A stretch of DNA of 53,978 nt from CAYHCE01 sp964355015 (GTDB lineage Bacteria > Cyanobacteriota > Cyanobacteriia > PCC-6307 > Cyanobiaceae), in the NCBI GenBank assembly GCA_964355015.1, contig CAYHCE010000020.1:1-53978 (forward strand), given 5' to 3'. Below, one piece after another: positions 46,801 through 53,978 of this stretch; within the stretch, counting starts at the first letter, position 1, and each line of letters begins with the position of its first letter. A model generated the notes under the pieces. That model saw only the letters and a list, made by a program, of their open reading frames with translations. It was not told where the DNA came from and made no database searches. The translations under genes and the position numbers were made by a program.

Positions 46801-47096
46801 CCGGATTTGAAATAGACGTTGATCTGGCTGCTGCCTTCCCCGGTGCTGTTGGAGGTGATGTAATCCATGCCGGGGGCGCCGTTGATCTGCTCCTCCAGCG
46901 GACCGGTCACGGCACTTTCCACTGTGAGGGCATCGGCGCCCGGCAGGTTGGCGTTCACCTGAATCGTGGGCGGAGCGATGTCGGGCAGGTTCTCGATCGG
47001 CAGCAGCGGCAGGCTGATCACTCCCGCCAGCAGGATCAGAATGCTGCAAACCGTGCTGAGCACGGGGCGGCGAATGAAGGTGTCCGAAAGGCTCAT
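43821..47096 (-). CDS. HAE1-family RND efflux pump (cassette 1)
   Basis: A 1091-residue proton-driven RND pump of the inner membrane. N-terminal MSLSDTFIRRPVLSTVCSIL forms helix 1, followed by two large periplasmic domains. The TM4 proton-relay pair is GLVVDDAIVVVEA (Asp412, Asp413), and the TM10 Lys is in GLAAKNGILIVDLANQRMEQ. It is ~50 residues longer than AcrB because residues ~510-550 add two hydrophobic stretches (AIGGAFGALYGTLAGGW and LALVLGVAGAVIGTFLMPIF) in the TM6-TM7 loop. The ATG overlaps the adaptor stop by four bases. No TolC-type channel is nearby. Likely exports hydrophobic compounds; the actual substrate is unknown. Confidence 0.92.
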   Translation of the reverse strand: MSLSDTFIRRPVLSTVCSILILLAGVISLPLLPIENLPDIAPPTIQVNANLPGADALTVESAVTGPLEEQINGAPGMDYITSNSTGEGSSQINVYFKSGTDSNIDQVNVLNRVQTASPQLPAQVNAQGVTVQQTSSSYLLVYNLTSSQGQFDRTYLNGLIQLNLLYPLTRADGVGQVNVFGASAPAYRLWVDPQRLTRFNLSVTDVVNALKSQNVVVIAGSIGGPPSVPTNRSTFPLLVNGNLETVAEFEKLILAKGPDGGLIRLGDVGRAEYGFQNFNQSAINAISGHPCVGFGVIQLPGSNAISTARAVDVVLTQFRNSLPPGVVLEKVFDQTDFIHASIEGALDALRDAVVLVLLIIFLFLQDWKATAVPALALPIALLGALVFVKAFGFSINELTLLGIILATGLVVDDAIVVVEAVSARIEAGEPPFVAASNAMKELTGAILATALVLLAVFVPVTFFPGATGVIYRQFALTIVFSIIVSTFNAITGKPLQAALLLGGGKTEPRGWRWTAIGGAFGALYGTLAGGWLLALVLGVAGAVIGTFLMPIFAAFNRGFERLARGYAHLLTEVIRLRRLVVLFLLGGVLLTGVAFVAIPTGFVPTEDQGYGLGIIQLPSQASIEATMVVADQARRIIAKEPSVISGELVAGAGFNGGSLNQGLFFFGFKPIEQRGAPEQSANRIIGRLNKAFAAIPGAVVLAQPPAAVPGFGAQGGLSFQFNDLSNGGYTPTDLADLARQLITRARATGVFGNLYTQFVSDAPVWRLDVDRDRMASLEIDYGQAMQVLGTLTGGSFVNQTYEQQQYRQVYVQADGQHRNMVQDLGNLYVSDRSGQLVPLSNVVQVRLDSAPPIISHFDLYRTVLIQGVEAMGKSSGQAINALASSFGSLNFSNIASAWSALTRSEVQAGSLAVLVFALGIVVVYLVLSAQYGSYIDPLIILMTVPLAMLGALLFLVLRGQVNNVYAQVGLVTLIGLAAKNGILIVDLANQRMEQGMTAAEAALSAAGSRLRPILMTAMAALAGFFPLLVASGAGALSQRSLGAVIFGGLLMATGLSLFVVPSFYVLMKHLEAAWFPASQQTEPLLPVDPSR

Positions 47097-48265
47097 GGAC
47101 GGGCCTGGGCGGCAGGCGGAGCGGTGCCCCCCGGCCCGGCGAGGCGCACCGCCAGGCCACTGCGCAGCTGGGCAAGGTTGCCCACGATCACGGAGTCGGT
47201 GGGCTGCAGGCCTGCCTTCACGGGAAAGGCACCGTTCTGGAGAAGCCCCAGGGTCACGGGTACCTGCAGGGCCACCGGCGCACCGGGGGGAGGGGGCGGA
47301 TCGATCGCGCGACCGAGCCGCTGCCGCGCCTCCTGGGCACTCACGGCCAGGAACACGAAGGTCTTGCCGGCCTGCAGCAGCACGGCCTGCTCCGGTATGG
47401 CCAGGCCCCGATCCGCGGAGAACACCAGCGTGGCGTTCACCCGCTGGTTGTTGCGCAGAGCTCCGTCGGGATTGGCGAACTCCGCCTTCACCAGCAGGGT
47501 CTGACGCTCCTTGTCCAGGGAGGAGGCCACGAAACTCACGGCGCCACGGGCGATCAGCTCGCTGCGGTCCGGAGCCCGCAGCAGCACGGGCAGCCCCCTC
47601 TGCACCCGGTAGGCATCCTGTCCGGGAACATCAAGGCGCACCCACAGCCTCGAGTTGTCCACCACGCTGGTGACGGCGGTGCCGGCCCGCACCACATCAC
47701 CGAGCTTGACGTTGATGCTGCCCACCGATCCGCCGATCGGCGCGGTGACATTCTTGTAGCCCAGAGTGGCCTGGGACGCCTTGAGCCTGTCGCGGCTCTG
47801 GATGGCCTGGGTGATGTAGCTGTCCCTCTGCTTGGTGGAGACGGCACCTTGATCATTCAGGAAGATGTAGCGCTCGGCATTGAGCAGATCCTTGCGCGCC
47901 TCTGCGGCATCGGCATTGGTGGTGGCCTGCTGCTGCACCTGATCAAGGGTGAACAGCAGCTGGCCGGGACGCACGGACTGGCCTTCGCTCATCGGCATGG
48001 CCACGATGCGACCATCGATCTCGGGAGCCAGCTTCACCTCACGGATGGCTTCGAGGGTGCTCTGGTAATCGGCGGAATCGACGAAGTTCAGCCTCTCTGG
48101 ATTGACCAGCCGCACCTGAGGCAGCAGCGACTGGGTGGGTTCCGGCCTGGCGCAACCGAGCAGGGGGAGGAGCAGACCGAGGGCCGTGGCAAGGGAGGCG
48201 GTGGTCGACGGCAGCAAGAGTCTGGACACTGTCGGGCGCAGGCTAGGGGCAGCTGTCAATGCCAT
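47093..48265 (-). CDS. Periplasmic adaptor (membrane fusion) lipoprotein (cassette 1)
   Basis: A 390-residue RND adaptor that bridges pump and outer-membrane channel. A lipoprotein signal has the lipobox LLGC (Cys about residue 38). The barrel-sandwich half is VKLAPEIDGRIVAMPMSEGQ, then a helical hairpin around DAAEARKDLLNAERYIF, then the returning lipoyl half LGYKNVTAPIGGSVGSINVK. A beta-barrel and membrane-proximal domain follow. The ATG at 48265 overlaps the stop of the preceding small gene by one base, and the stop overlaps the pump start by four, so expression is tightly coupled. Confidence 0.9.
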   Translation of the reverse strand: MALTAAPSLRPTVSRLLLPSTTASLATALGLLLPLLGCARPEPTQSLLPQVRLVNPERLNFVDSADYQSTLEAIREVKLAPEIDGRIVAMPMSEGQSVRPGQLLFTLDQVQQQATTNADAAEARKDLLNAERYIFLNDQGAVSTKQRDSYITQAIQSRDRLKASQATLGYKNVTAPIGGSVGSINVKLGDVVRAGTAVTSVVDNSRLWVRLDVPGQDAYRVQRGLPVLLRAPDRSELIARGAVSFVASSLDKERQTLLVKAEFANPDGALRNNQRVNATLVFSADRGLAIPEQAVLLQAGKTFVFLAVSAQEARQRLGRAIDPPPPPGAPVALQVPVTLGLLQNGAFPVKAGLQPTDSVIVGNLAQLRSGLAVRLAGPGGTAPPAAQARP

Positions 48266-48519
48266 CAAGGCCGTCGCTGCCGACGATACTCGGCCTCCGG
48301 GTTCTGCTCCTGCAGCTGGCGCACGGCCTCCAGCCCCATCGCCGCCAGGCCACCGAAGCTCGTGAGCAGGATCAGATGCCAGAAGAAGGTGCGCGGATTC
48401 ACGTTAATGGGGGTATTCCTTGCCACCACGTGGAACACCACCGCCAGGAAAGCGCCGATCGCTCCGCCGATGAGCAGGGCCGTCACCGCCTTGCGACCGT
48501 TGAGGGGGGAGGGCTTCAT
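48265..48519 (-). CDS. Small membrane protein B, between the two RND cassettes
   Basis: An 84-residue protein. After MKPSPLNGRK comes helix 1 (AVTALLIGGAIGAFLAVVFH), a loop NTPINVNPRTFFWH, helix 2 (LILLTSFGGLAAMGLEA) and a polar tail VRQLQEQNPEAEYRRQRRP. It starts 13 bases after the stop of the second RND pump and overlaps the next adaptor gene by one base. Layout and the P-R-x-F-W plus E-x-x-R-Q-L pattern match the small protein at 43538-43819. The ATG at 48519 is preferred to an upstream in-frame start because it gives the cleaner N-terminus. Confidence 0.62.
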   Translation of the reverse strand: MKPSPLNGRKAVTALLIGGAIGAFLAVVFHVVARNTPINVNPRTFFWHLILLTSFGGLAAMGLEAVRQLQEQNPEAEYRRQRRP

Positions 48520-48532
48520 CGCGGTGGATCCA

Positions 48533-51500
48533 TCAGGCCTCCGAGACCTCGCCGGCATCGCCAAACTCCGGTTCCGCCGGTTCGAGCCATTGTTTGATCA
48601 CCACGTAGAACACGGGCACCACCAGCAGCGAGAGCACAGTGGCCACCAGCAGGCCACCGAAGACCACCGTTCCCAGCGAAGCCTGGCTGCGGGCGCCGGC
48701 CCCGTTGGCCAGCACGAGCGGCAGGAAGCCGCACAGGGAAGAGATGGCGGTCATCAGGATCGGCCGTAACCGCGACTGGGCCGCCTCCCGGGCCGCTTCC
48801 AGCGCCGAGGCCCCCTGGGCCATCCTCTGGTTGGCGAGATCCACGATCAGGATGCCGTTCTTGGCCGCCAGGCCGATCAACATCACCAGGCCCACCTGGG
48901 CGTAGATGTTGAGCACCTCGCCGCGCAGCGCCAGAAAGAGAAGGGCGCCCAGCATGGCCGTCGGCACGGTCATCAGGATGATCAGAGGGTCGCTGTAGCT
49001 CTCGTACTGGGCCGCCAGCACCAGATACACCACCAGGATGCCTAGGGCGAAGATCACCAGGGCCAGAGCCCCGGCCTTCACCTCCTCACGGGAGATGCCG
49101 GTCCAGTCGAATCCCAGGCCGTTCACATCCAGGGACCGGAAGCTTTCCTGCATCCCCTTGATCGCCTGGCCGGAGCTCCTGCCTGCCGCCGCCGACCCCT
49201 CCACCTTGATCGAACGGTAGAGGTTGAAATGCGGGATCACCGAAGGACCCGTGACAGCCTCGATCGTGAACACCTCGGAGAGGGGAATCGGCTGGCCCGT
49301 CCGGCTCTTCACATACAGGGAGGCAAGCTGCTGCGGCTGGGCCCGGAACGGAGCATCGGCCTGGACGTAGACCCGACGCACCTTGCCCTGCTGGAAGGTG
49401 TCGTTCACGTAAGAGCCGCCGAAGTAGAAGCTGAATGCCTGCATGGCCTGGCCGTAGTCCACATCCAGGGCGGCGAGCTGGTCGCGGTTCACACTCACCC
49501 TGAGCTGGGGCGACTCTGGGCTGAACTGGGTGAAGACCCGGCCGAACAGACCGGTGGTGCTGGCCCTGGCGATCAGGTTCCCGGCCTGGCCGGCGAATTC
49601 GGGCAGCGTGAAGGCCCCACCGCTCTCGTCGAGCAGCTGGAACTCGAAGCCGCCGGAGGCCCCGTAACCGGGGATCGAGGGGGGCTCCACCACGAAGATC
49701 CTGGCCCCTTCGATCGCGGCCATCGAGCGGTTGAGCCGCTCCACGATGGCCCCCACGGACTGATCGTCGCCAGGGCGATCGTCCCAGTGACGGGTGCCGA
49801 AGAAGAACAGGCCCTTGTTGGGGGCATTGCCGTCGAGGCTGGAGCCGCTGAAGATCGCCGCCGCGGTGATGTCCTTCTCCTGGCGCATCAGCGAGGCAAC
49901 CCGCTGGTTGAGGCGGCGGGTGTTCTGCTCGGAGCTGCCGTCGGGAGCCTGCACGAAACCGATGGCATAGCCCTGATCTTCCACCGGCACGAAGCCGGAA
50001 GGGATGGAGAGAAAGGCCACCGCGGTGAGTAACACCCCGCCGGCGAGCAGCGCCATGATCAGCGCCCGGCGGCCGAGCACCCAGCCCAGGGAACGTCGGT
50101 ACCAGGCCTCCATCGCCCCATACAGGCGGTTGAACCGCTGGAAGATCGGCTCCACCAGCCAGCCGAGCAACGCGCCGATCAAGGTGAAGGTCACGACGGC
50201 CCAGGGCTGGGCCACCCCGGCCAGGGCCACAGCCACGCAGGCGGCACCGAGGGTGAAGGGAAGCCGCAGCGGCAACCCCGTGACCAGACCCAGGCTGTAG
50301 CCGAACAGCAGGCCCAGGGCAACGGCGATGATCACGCCGACGGCGCCGCCACCGCTGACCAGCAATCCGTAAACGAAGCCGATCGCGGTACCCGCGATGA
50401 AATAGGCCTTGCGGCCGGGGGGTTCCCCTTCCCGGGCCAGCAGCAGGGCGGAGAGCATCGGCGAGAAGGTGAGGGCATTGAACGTGGAAATCGCGATCGA
50501 GAAGATGATCGTGGCCGCGAACTGCTTGTAGATCGTGCCGGTGGCTCCGGGAAAGAACAGCACCGGCAGGAAGACGGCGAAGAGCACAAGTGAGGTGGCG
50601 ATCACGGCGCCGAACAGCTCGTTCATCGTGGCCTTGGCGGCCTGCAGGGCGGAGAGGCCTTGCGCCTTCTTCGTGGAGGTGTCTTCGATCACCGTGATGG
50701 CGTCGTCCACCACCAGGCCGGTGGCCAGCACGAGGCCGAACAGGGTGAGCTGATTGAGAGAGAACCCGGCCACCTTCACGAACAGGAACGTGCCCACCAG
50801 AGCCACGGGGATGGCGATGCCGGGCACCAGGGTGGCCTTCCAGTTCTGCAGGAACAGGAACAGGATCAGCACCACCAGCACCACCGCGTCCCGCAGGGAG
50901 CCGGTCACCCCTTCGATCGAGGCATTGATGAAATCGGTGTTGTCGTAGATCTTCTCCATCTTCATGCCGGGCGGCATGGTGGCGCTGAAGCCGTCCAGCA
51001 CCTCCTTCACCCCATCGGAGACCACCAGGGCATTGCTGCCGCTGAGCTGATACACCGCCAGACCCACCGAGGGAACGCCCTGCAGATCGGTGGCGGTCAC
51101 GTCGTAGGCCTCACCGCCCAGGGTCACCCGGCCCACATCCCGCAGCCGCACCAGACCGCCATCGGCGGTGCTGCGCAGGATCATGGCTCCGAACTCCTCG
51201 GTGCTGCGCAATCGGCCCTGCAGCTGCACCGTGAAGGTGTAGAGCTGCCCCTCGGGGGCAGGGGGCCCGCCCACTCGTCCGGCCGGCACCAGGCGGTTCT
51301 GACTGTTGAGGGCGGCCACCACGTCGGTGGAACTGATCTGGTTGGCAGCCAGCCGATCGGGGTCGAGCCAGAGCCGGTAGGCGAGCTTGCGGTTGCCGAA
51401 GTACACCAGATCGCCCACCCCTCTGACCCGTTTGATCCGATCGGTGAGGTTCTGATCAAGCAGTCCGCTGATGTACTCGATGCTGTAGGGAACGGCCTTG

Positions 51501-51943
51501 TCCTCACTGCCGAAGTTGTAGACGAGCAGGATGGAGCTGGAGGCCTTGTTGACCGTCACTCCCGACTGGCGTACCTCGGCGGGAAGCTGGGGCTGGGCGA
51601 GAGCGACCTTGTTCTGGACATTGACCTGATTGATGTTGCCGTCTGTGCCGCTCGCGAACGACACCGTGATGGCACTGCTGCCGTCTGCGGCGCTGGTGGA
51701 GGTGATGAACTCCATGTTCTCCACCCCGTTGATCTGCTGCTCCAGAACGGTGGTCACACCCTGCTCCACCGTCACGGCATCGGCGCCTTCATAGCGGGCG
51801 TTCACCTTCACGGTGGGCGGCGCGATGTCCGGAAGGTTCTCGATCGGCAGCAGCGGCAGGGCGATCAGCCCCCCGATCACGATCAGGAGGCTGCACACCA
51901 CAGTGAGCACCGGCCGGGTGATGAAGTTGTCGGAAGCCGACAT
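48533..51943 (-). CDS. HAE1-family RND efflux pump (cassette 2)
   Basis: An 1136-residue RND pump related to the cassette 1 pump; the N-termini correspond (DNFITRPVLTVVCSLLIVIG against DTFIRRPVLSTVCSILILLA). The TM4 pair Asp-Asp is in GLVVDDAITVIEDT and the TM10 Lys in GLAAKNGILIVDLANQRMAQ. It has ~90 extra residues at ~511-600, in the TM6-TM7 loop, containing about four hydrophobic stretches (AGTAIGFVYGLLVSGGGAVG, VIIAVALGLLFGYSLGLVTG, LGAACVAVALAGVA, VTFTLIGALLGWL). The ATG at 51943 is 12 bases after the adaptor stop. Substrate unknown. Confidence 0.92.
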   Translation of the reverse strand: MSASDNFITRPVLTVVCSLLIVIGGLIALPLLPIENLPDIAPPTVKVNARYEGADAVTVEQGVTTVLEQQINGVENMEFITSTSAADGSSAITVSFASGTDGNINQVNVQNKVALAQPQLPAEVRQSGVTVNKASSSILLVYNFGSEDKAVPYSIEYISGLLDQNLTDRIKRVRGVGDLVYFGNRKLAYRLWLDPDRLAANQISSTDVVAALNSQNRLVPAGRVGGPPAPEGQLYTFTVQLQGRLRSTEEFGAMILRSTADGGLVRLRDVGRVTLGGEAYDVTATDLQGVPSVGLAVYQLSGSNALVVSDGVKEVLDGFSATMPPGMKMEKIYDNTDFINASIEGVTGSLRDAVVLVVLILFLFLQNWKATLVPGIAIPVALVGTFLFVKVAGFSLNQLTLFGLVLATGLVVDDAITVIEDTSTKKAQGLSALQAAKATMNELFGAVIATSLVLFAVFLPVLFFPGATGTIYKQFAATIIFSIAISTFNALTFSPMLSALLLAREGEPPGRKAYFIAGTAIGFVYGLLVSGGGAVGVIIAVALGLLFGYSLGLVTGLPLRLPFTLGAACVAVALAGVAQPWAVVTFTLIGALLGWLVEPIFQRFNRLYGAMEAWYRRSLGWVLGRRALIMALLAGGVLLTAVAFLSIPSGFVPVEDQGYAIGFVQAPDGSSEQNTRRLNQRVASLMRQEKDITAAAIFSGSSLDGNAPNKGLFFFGTRHWDDRPGDDQSVGAIVERLNRSMAAIEGARIFVVEPPSIPGYGASGGFEFQLLDESGGAFTLPEFAGQAGNLIARASTTGLFGRVFTQFSPESPQLRVSVNRDQLAALDVDYGQAMQAFSFYFGGSYVNDTFQQGKVRRVYVQADAPFRAQPQQLASLYVKSRTGQPIPLSEVFTIEAVTGPSVIPHFNLYRSIKVEGSAAAGRSSGQAIKGMQESFRSLDVNGLGFDWTGISREEVKAGALALVIFALGILVVYLVLAAQYESYSDPLIILMTVPTAMLGALLFLALRGEVLNIYAQVGLVMLIGLAAKNGILIVDLANQRMAQGASALEAAREAAQSRLRPILMTAISSLCGFLPLVLANGAGARSQASLGTVVFGGLLVATVLSLLVVPVFYVVIKQWLEPAEPEFGDAGEVSEA

Positions 51944-51955
51944 GCCGAACTCCGC

Positions 51956-53056
51956 TTACTTCACTGTCACGGGCATACCGTGACGAAGGGCGAGCAGGTT
52001 CGATGTGATCACGCGGTCACCGGCTGTCAGACCGTTCAGCACCGGGTAACGGTTGTTCTGCAAGGCACCCAGCTGGACGGGGCGCTGCAGGGCGAAGATC
52101 GTGGTGGGAGGCAGCTTCCGCAGTTCCTCGATCTTCGCCTTGCCGGGCCTGCGCTCCAGCTCCTTGAGGCTGCCCACTGCGAACACGAAGCTCTGCCCCG
52201 ACGACTGGGTGACCGCGGCGAAGGGGACCGACAGTTGCTCCCGGGAATCGAGCTGCAGACGGGTGCGCAGCCGCAGCCCGTTGCGCAGGGCTCCGGTGGC
52301 GTTGGGGAACTCGGCCTTGACCAGCAGCGCCTGGGTGGAAGGATTGATGATCGGATCGACCGAACTCACCACACCCTGCGCCAGCACCTTTGCGCCTTGC
52401 GGCTCCTGCAGCAACACGGGCAGACCCGGCCGGACACGATCGGTGAGCACCCCGGGCACATCGATCCGGGCCATCAGGCGGTCGTTGCGCACCACCTTCG
52501 TGAAGGGGGTACCGGCCTGAATGACATCTCCGGCCTTCACCTTGAGATCGCTGATCACGCCCTTGATCGGCGCCCGCAGATCCTTGTAGGCCAGATCGGC
52601 TCGCTTGGCGCGCAGAGCCGCCTCGGCAGCCACATAATTCTGGCGCAGCGCATCACGCTGGATGATGCTGGCTGCTCCCTGCCGCGCCAGGTACTCGAAG
52701 CGCTGAAAGTTTAGTCGGCTTTCATCGCGCTGACCCGTCAGTGCAGCCACTTCAGCCTGCAGCTGAGCCTGGTCGAGAACCAGCAGCAATTGTCCCTTCT
52801 GCACCACATCTCCCTGCTTCACCAGGAGTTTCTGAACCCGCCCGCCCGCCTGCGCCGCCAGGGAGACCTCCTCAATGGCCTCGAGGGTACTGATCGTGTC
52901 GACGTAGTCGCTGAAGCGGGCCGGTGTCACGGGCTCGGTCTGAACGGAGATCTGGCGCGGCGCCGGTTCGGACGTTTTGCCGCAGGCGGACAGAAGCAGT
53001 GCGGACCCCAGGGTTGCCGTGAGAACCAGACGAAGGCGGAGCACACGGAGCAGCAA
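51956..53056 (-). CDS. Periplasmic adaptor (membrane fusion) lipoprotein (cassette 2)
   Basis: A 366-residue RND adaptor, first gene of the efflux operon. The lipobox LSAC places the lipidated Cys near residue 25. Conserved blocks are VSLAAQAGGRVQKLLVKQGD (lipoyl half 1), a hairpin with LDQAQLQAEVAALTGQRDES, and YKDLRAPIKGVISDLKVKAG (lipoyl half 2). The barrel domain contains VLTDRVRPGLPVLLQEPQGA. The frame begins with TTG at 53056; a GTG at 53044 is an equally possible start, and neither changes the signal peptide core. No regulator gene adjoins the operon. Confidence 0.9.
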   Translation of the reverse strand: MLLRVLRLRLVLTATLGSALLLSACGKTSEPAPRQISVQTEPVTPARFSDYVDTISTLEAIEEVSLAAQAGGRVQKLLVKQGDVVQKGQLLLVLDQAQLQAEVAALTGQRDESRLNFQRFEYLARQGAASIIQRDALRQNYVAAEAALRAKRADLAYKDLRAPIKGVISDLKVKAGDVIQAGTPFTKVVRNDRLMARIDVPGVLTDRVRPGLPVLLQEPQGAKVLAQGVVSSVDPIINPSTQALLVKAEFPNATGALRNGLRLRTRLQLDSREQLSVPFAAVTQSSGQSFVFAVGSLKELERRPGKAKIEELRKLPPTTIFALQRPVQLGALQNNRYPVLNGLTAGDRVITSNLLALRHGMPVTVK

Positions 53057-53312
53057 CGGTCGTCCGATTCTGCTGGGCAGACCGTTCCCCGACCGCGGGT
53101 GGAGGCTGGTCGGAGGATTGTCCCCGCAACCGGCTGCCCCGAATCATCGCGAACACGACCCGGGCGCACTTCAGCAGTCTCAAGGCGGTGCTGGCCGCGG
53201 TGAAGGGACTACGCAGCGAGGTGGAGGCTGCCCGGCAGCACCTGGTGAGGCCTGGCCTGCGCAGCCTGTTGTTCATCTACGAGGTGCCCCGCCTCTGAGC
53301 CTGCCGCCGCAA
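53057..53312 (+). other. Spacer with a possible gene remnant
   Basis: A plus-strand frame ending at TGA 53296-53298 reads TRAHFSSLKAVLAAVKGLRS and then RPGLRSLLFIYEVPRL. It looks protein-like, but no ATG is found in frame, so it may be the tail of a decayed gene or chance. The promoter of the efflux operon should also lie here, on the other strand. No terminator was seen after glsA. Confidence 0.3.
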
Positions 53313-53978
53313 TCAGGCGCTGCCCTCCGGCCGCGACGCGAACAGGTTGAGGCCCAGGCGCTCGGAAAGGAAACGGGCGCTGAGCTGGCCCCGCACGCTG
53401 TTGCCCGCCTCATCGAGGGGCGGCGAGAAGGTGGCCAGCCCACCCTTGCCCGGGGCCACGGTGATCATGCCGCCGGAAACACCGCTCTTGCCGGGCAGGC
53501 CGGTGGCATAGAGCCAGTCGCCCGAGGTTTCATACAGGCCGGCGGTGACCATCACGGCCAGCACGTGCTGACAGATCACCGCATCGACCACTTGCTCGCC
53601 TGTGCACGGCTGGCGCCCGCCGTTGGCCAGGGTGGCGGCCATGAAGGCCAGATCCATGGCCGTCACACTCAGGGAACACTGGCGGGTGTAGAGGTCGGTG
53701 GAGGCCTCGGGATCGAACCAGATGCGCTCGTGGTCGCTCAGCAGGCTGGCGATGCCGGCATTACGCCGGTTCGAGGCAAGCTCCGAGGCATACACGGCCT
53801 GATCCACCTCCAGCCTCCGGCCGGCGAAGCGGGAAAACCCCTCCTTGATGAAGGCCCATTTCGCCGCGGCGGTGTCCCCCGGGGCCAGACTGGTGGCGGC
53901 GATCGCCCCGGCGTTCACCATCGGATTGGAGAGGCCCTCACCGCTGCGTTCCACCGCCAGCACGGAATTGAAGGGCAG
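53313..53978 (-). CDS. glsA: Glutaminase (N-terminal part outside window)
   Basis: Hydrolyses glutamine to glutamate and ammonia. The visible 221 residues start inside the protein (LPFNSVLAVERSGEGLSNPM) and run to the C-terminus. Diagnostic blocks are NPMVNAGAIAATSL, the Tyr/Lys region GLYETSGDWLYATGLPGKSG and VSGGMITVAPGKGGLATFSP, and DEAGNSVRG near the end. These belong to the serine-dependent beta-lactamase-fold glutaminases. The catalytic Ser-x-x-Lys lies upstream of the window edge. The frame is open to base 53978. It is co-directional with the RND operon but separated by about 250 bases. Confidence 0.95.
   Translation of the reverse strand: MPFNSVLAVERSGEGLSNPMVNAGAIAATSLAPGDTAAAKWAFIKEGFSRFAGRRLEVDQAVYASELASNRRNAGIASLLSDHERIWFDPEASTDLYTRQCSLSVTAMDLAFMAATLANGGRQPCTGEQVVDAVICQHVLAVMVTAGLYETSGDWLYATGLPGKSGVSGGMITVAPGKGGLATFSPPLDEAGNSVRGQLSARFLSERLGLNLFASRPEGSA

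Noticed and set aside
50660..52714. Long plus-strand open frame antisense to the second RND pump and adaptor
   Set aside because: His/Gly-rich translation without motifs; an antisense artefact of a certain RND gene pair.
52872..53276. 134-codon minus-strand frame upstream of the second adaptor
   Set aside because: Overlaps the adaptor in another frame; Arg/Ser-rich shadow without motifs.

Overview
The window is GC-rich, gene-dense DNA from an alpha-cyanobacterium, most likely of the Cyanobium / Synechococcus group. The evidence is a phycobilisome rod-core linker (cpcG) beside a CpcS-type bilin lyase, a cyanobacterial suf operon with a divergent sufR, ferredoxin-thioredoxin reductase, and a circularly permuted two-piece tmRNA whose tag reads ANNIVRFSRQAAPVAA. 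No species can be fixed from sequence reading alone.

Layout. 1-10.7 kb is core genome: the start of accC, tRNA-Leu(GAG), an LpxB-like glycosyltransferase, msrB, smc followed by a PRC-barrel protein, a yqjD/yqjE-like membrane pair, an unrecognised protein and an RlmL-type rRNA methyltransferase. The permuted ssrA gene (10.81-11.05 kb) ends in a clear terminator. Beyond it, 11.1-19.6 kb is an eroded accessory region. It holds a small secreted protein, a SnoaL-like protein, a methyltransferase remnant, an intact MscS channel, an ISAs1-type transposase remnant, a transglutaminase-like protein, three tiny stress-type proteins (CsbD, lmo0937-like and Thivi_2564-like), a Cys-rich miniprotein, a broken CDP-alcohol phosphatidyltransferase, and long stretches with no convincing gene.

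19.6-26.3 kb is a less GC-rich surface-glycan island. It contains a family 2 glycosyltransferase with a heptad-repeat tail, an operon of alpha/beta hydrolase - unknown - sulfotransferase - unknown, and a PglD/NeuD-like acyltransferase preceded by a tandem palindromic repeat. 26.4-34.2 kb returns to core: a methyltransferase, then the leftward operon ftrC-sufB-sufC-sufD-sufS-L,D-transpeptidase, with sufR divergent and a 7-6-7 inverted repeat in the shared promoter region that fits a SufR operator. 34.2-43.8 kb carries a DMT transporter, cpcS, cpcG, a DUF4912 protein, a phospholipase-D-like lipoprotein with an embedded EF-hand loop, a FAD monooxygenase, small secreted proteins and phosphoglucomutase.

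43.5-53.1 kb is one leftward operon of two successive cassettes, each made of a periplasmic adaptor, an HAE1-type RND pump and a small two-helix membrane protein. The two small proteins look related to each other. Both pumps carry an extra hydrophobic insert in the central cytoplasmic loop. The window ends inside a glutaminase gene.

The strongest candidates for undescribed biology are the two-cassette RND system with its small partner proteins and pump inserts, and the sulfotransferase operon with its two unrecognised members.
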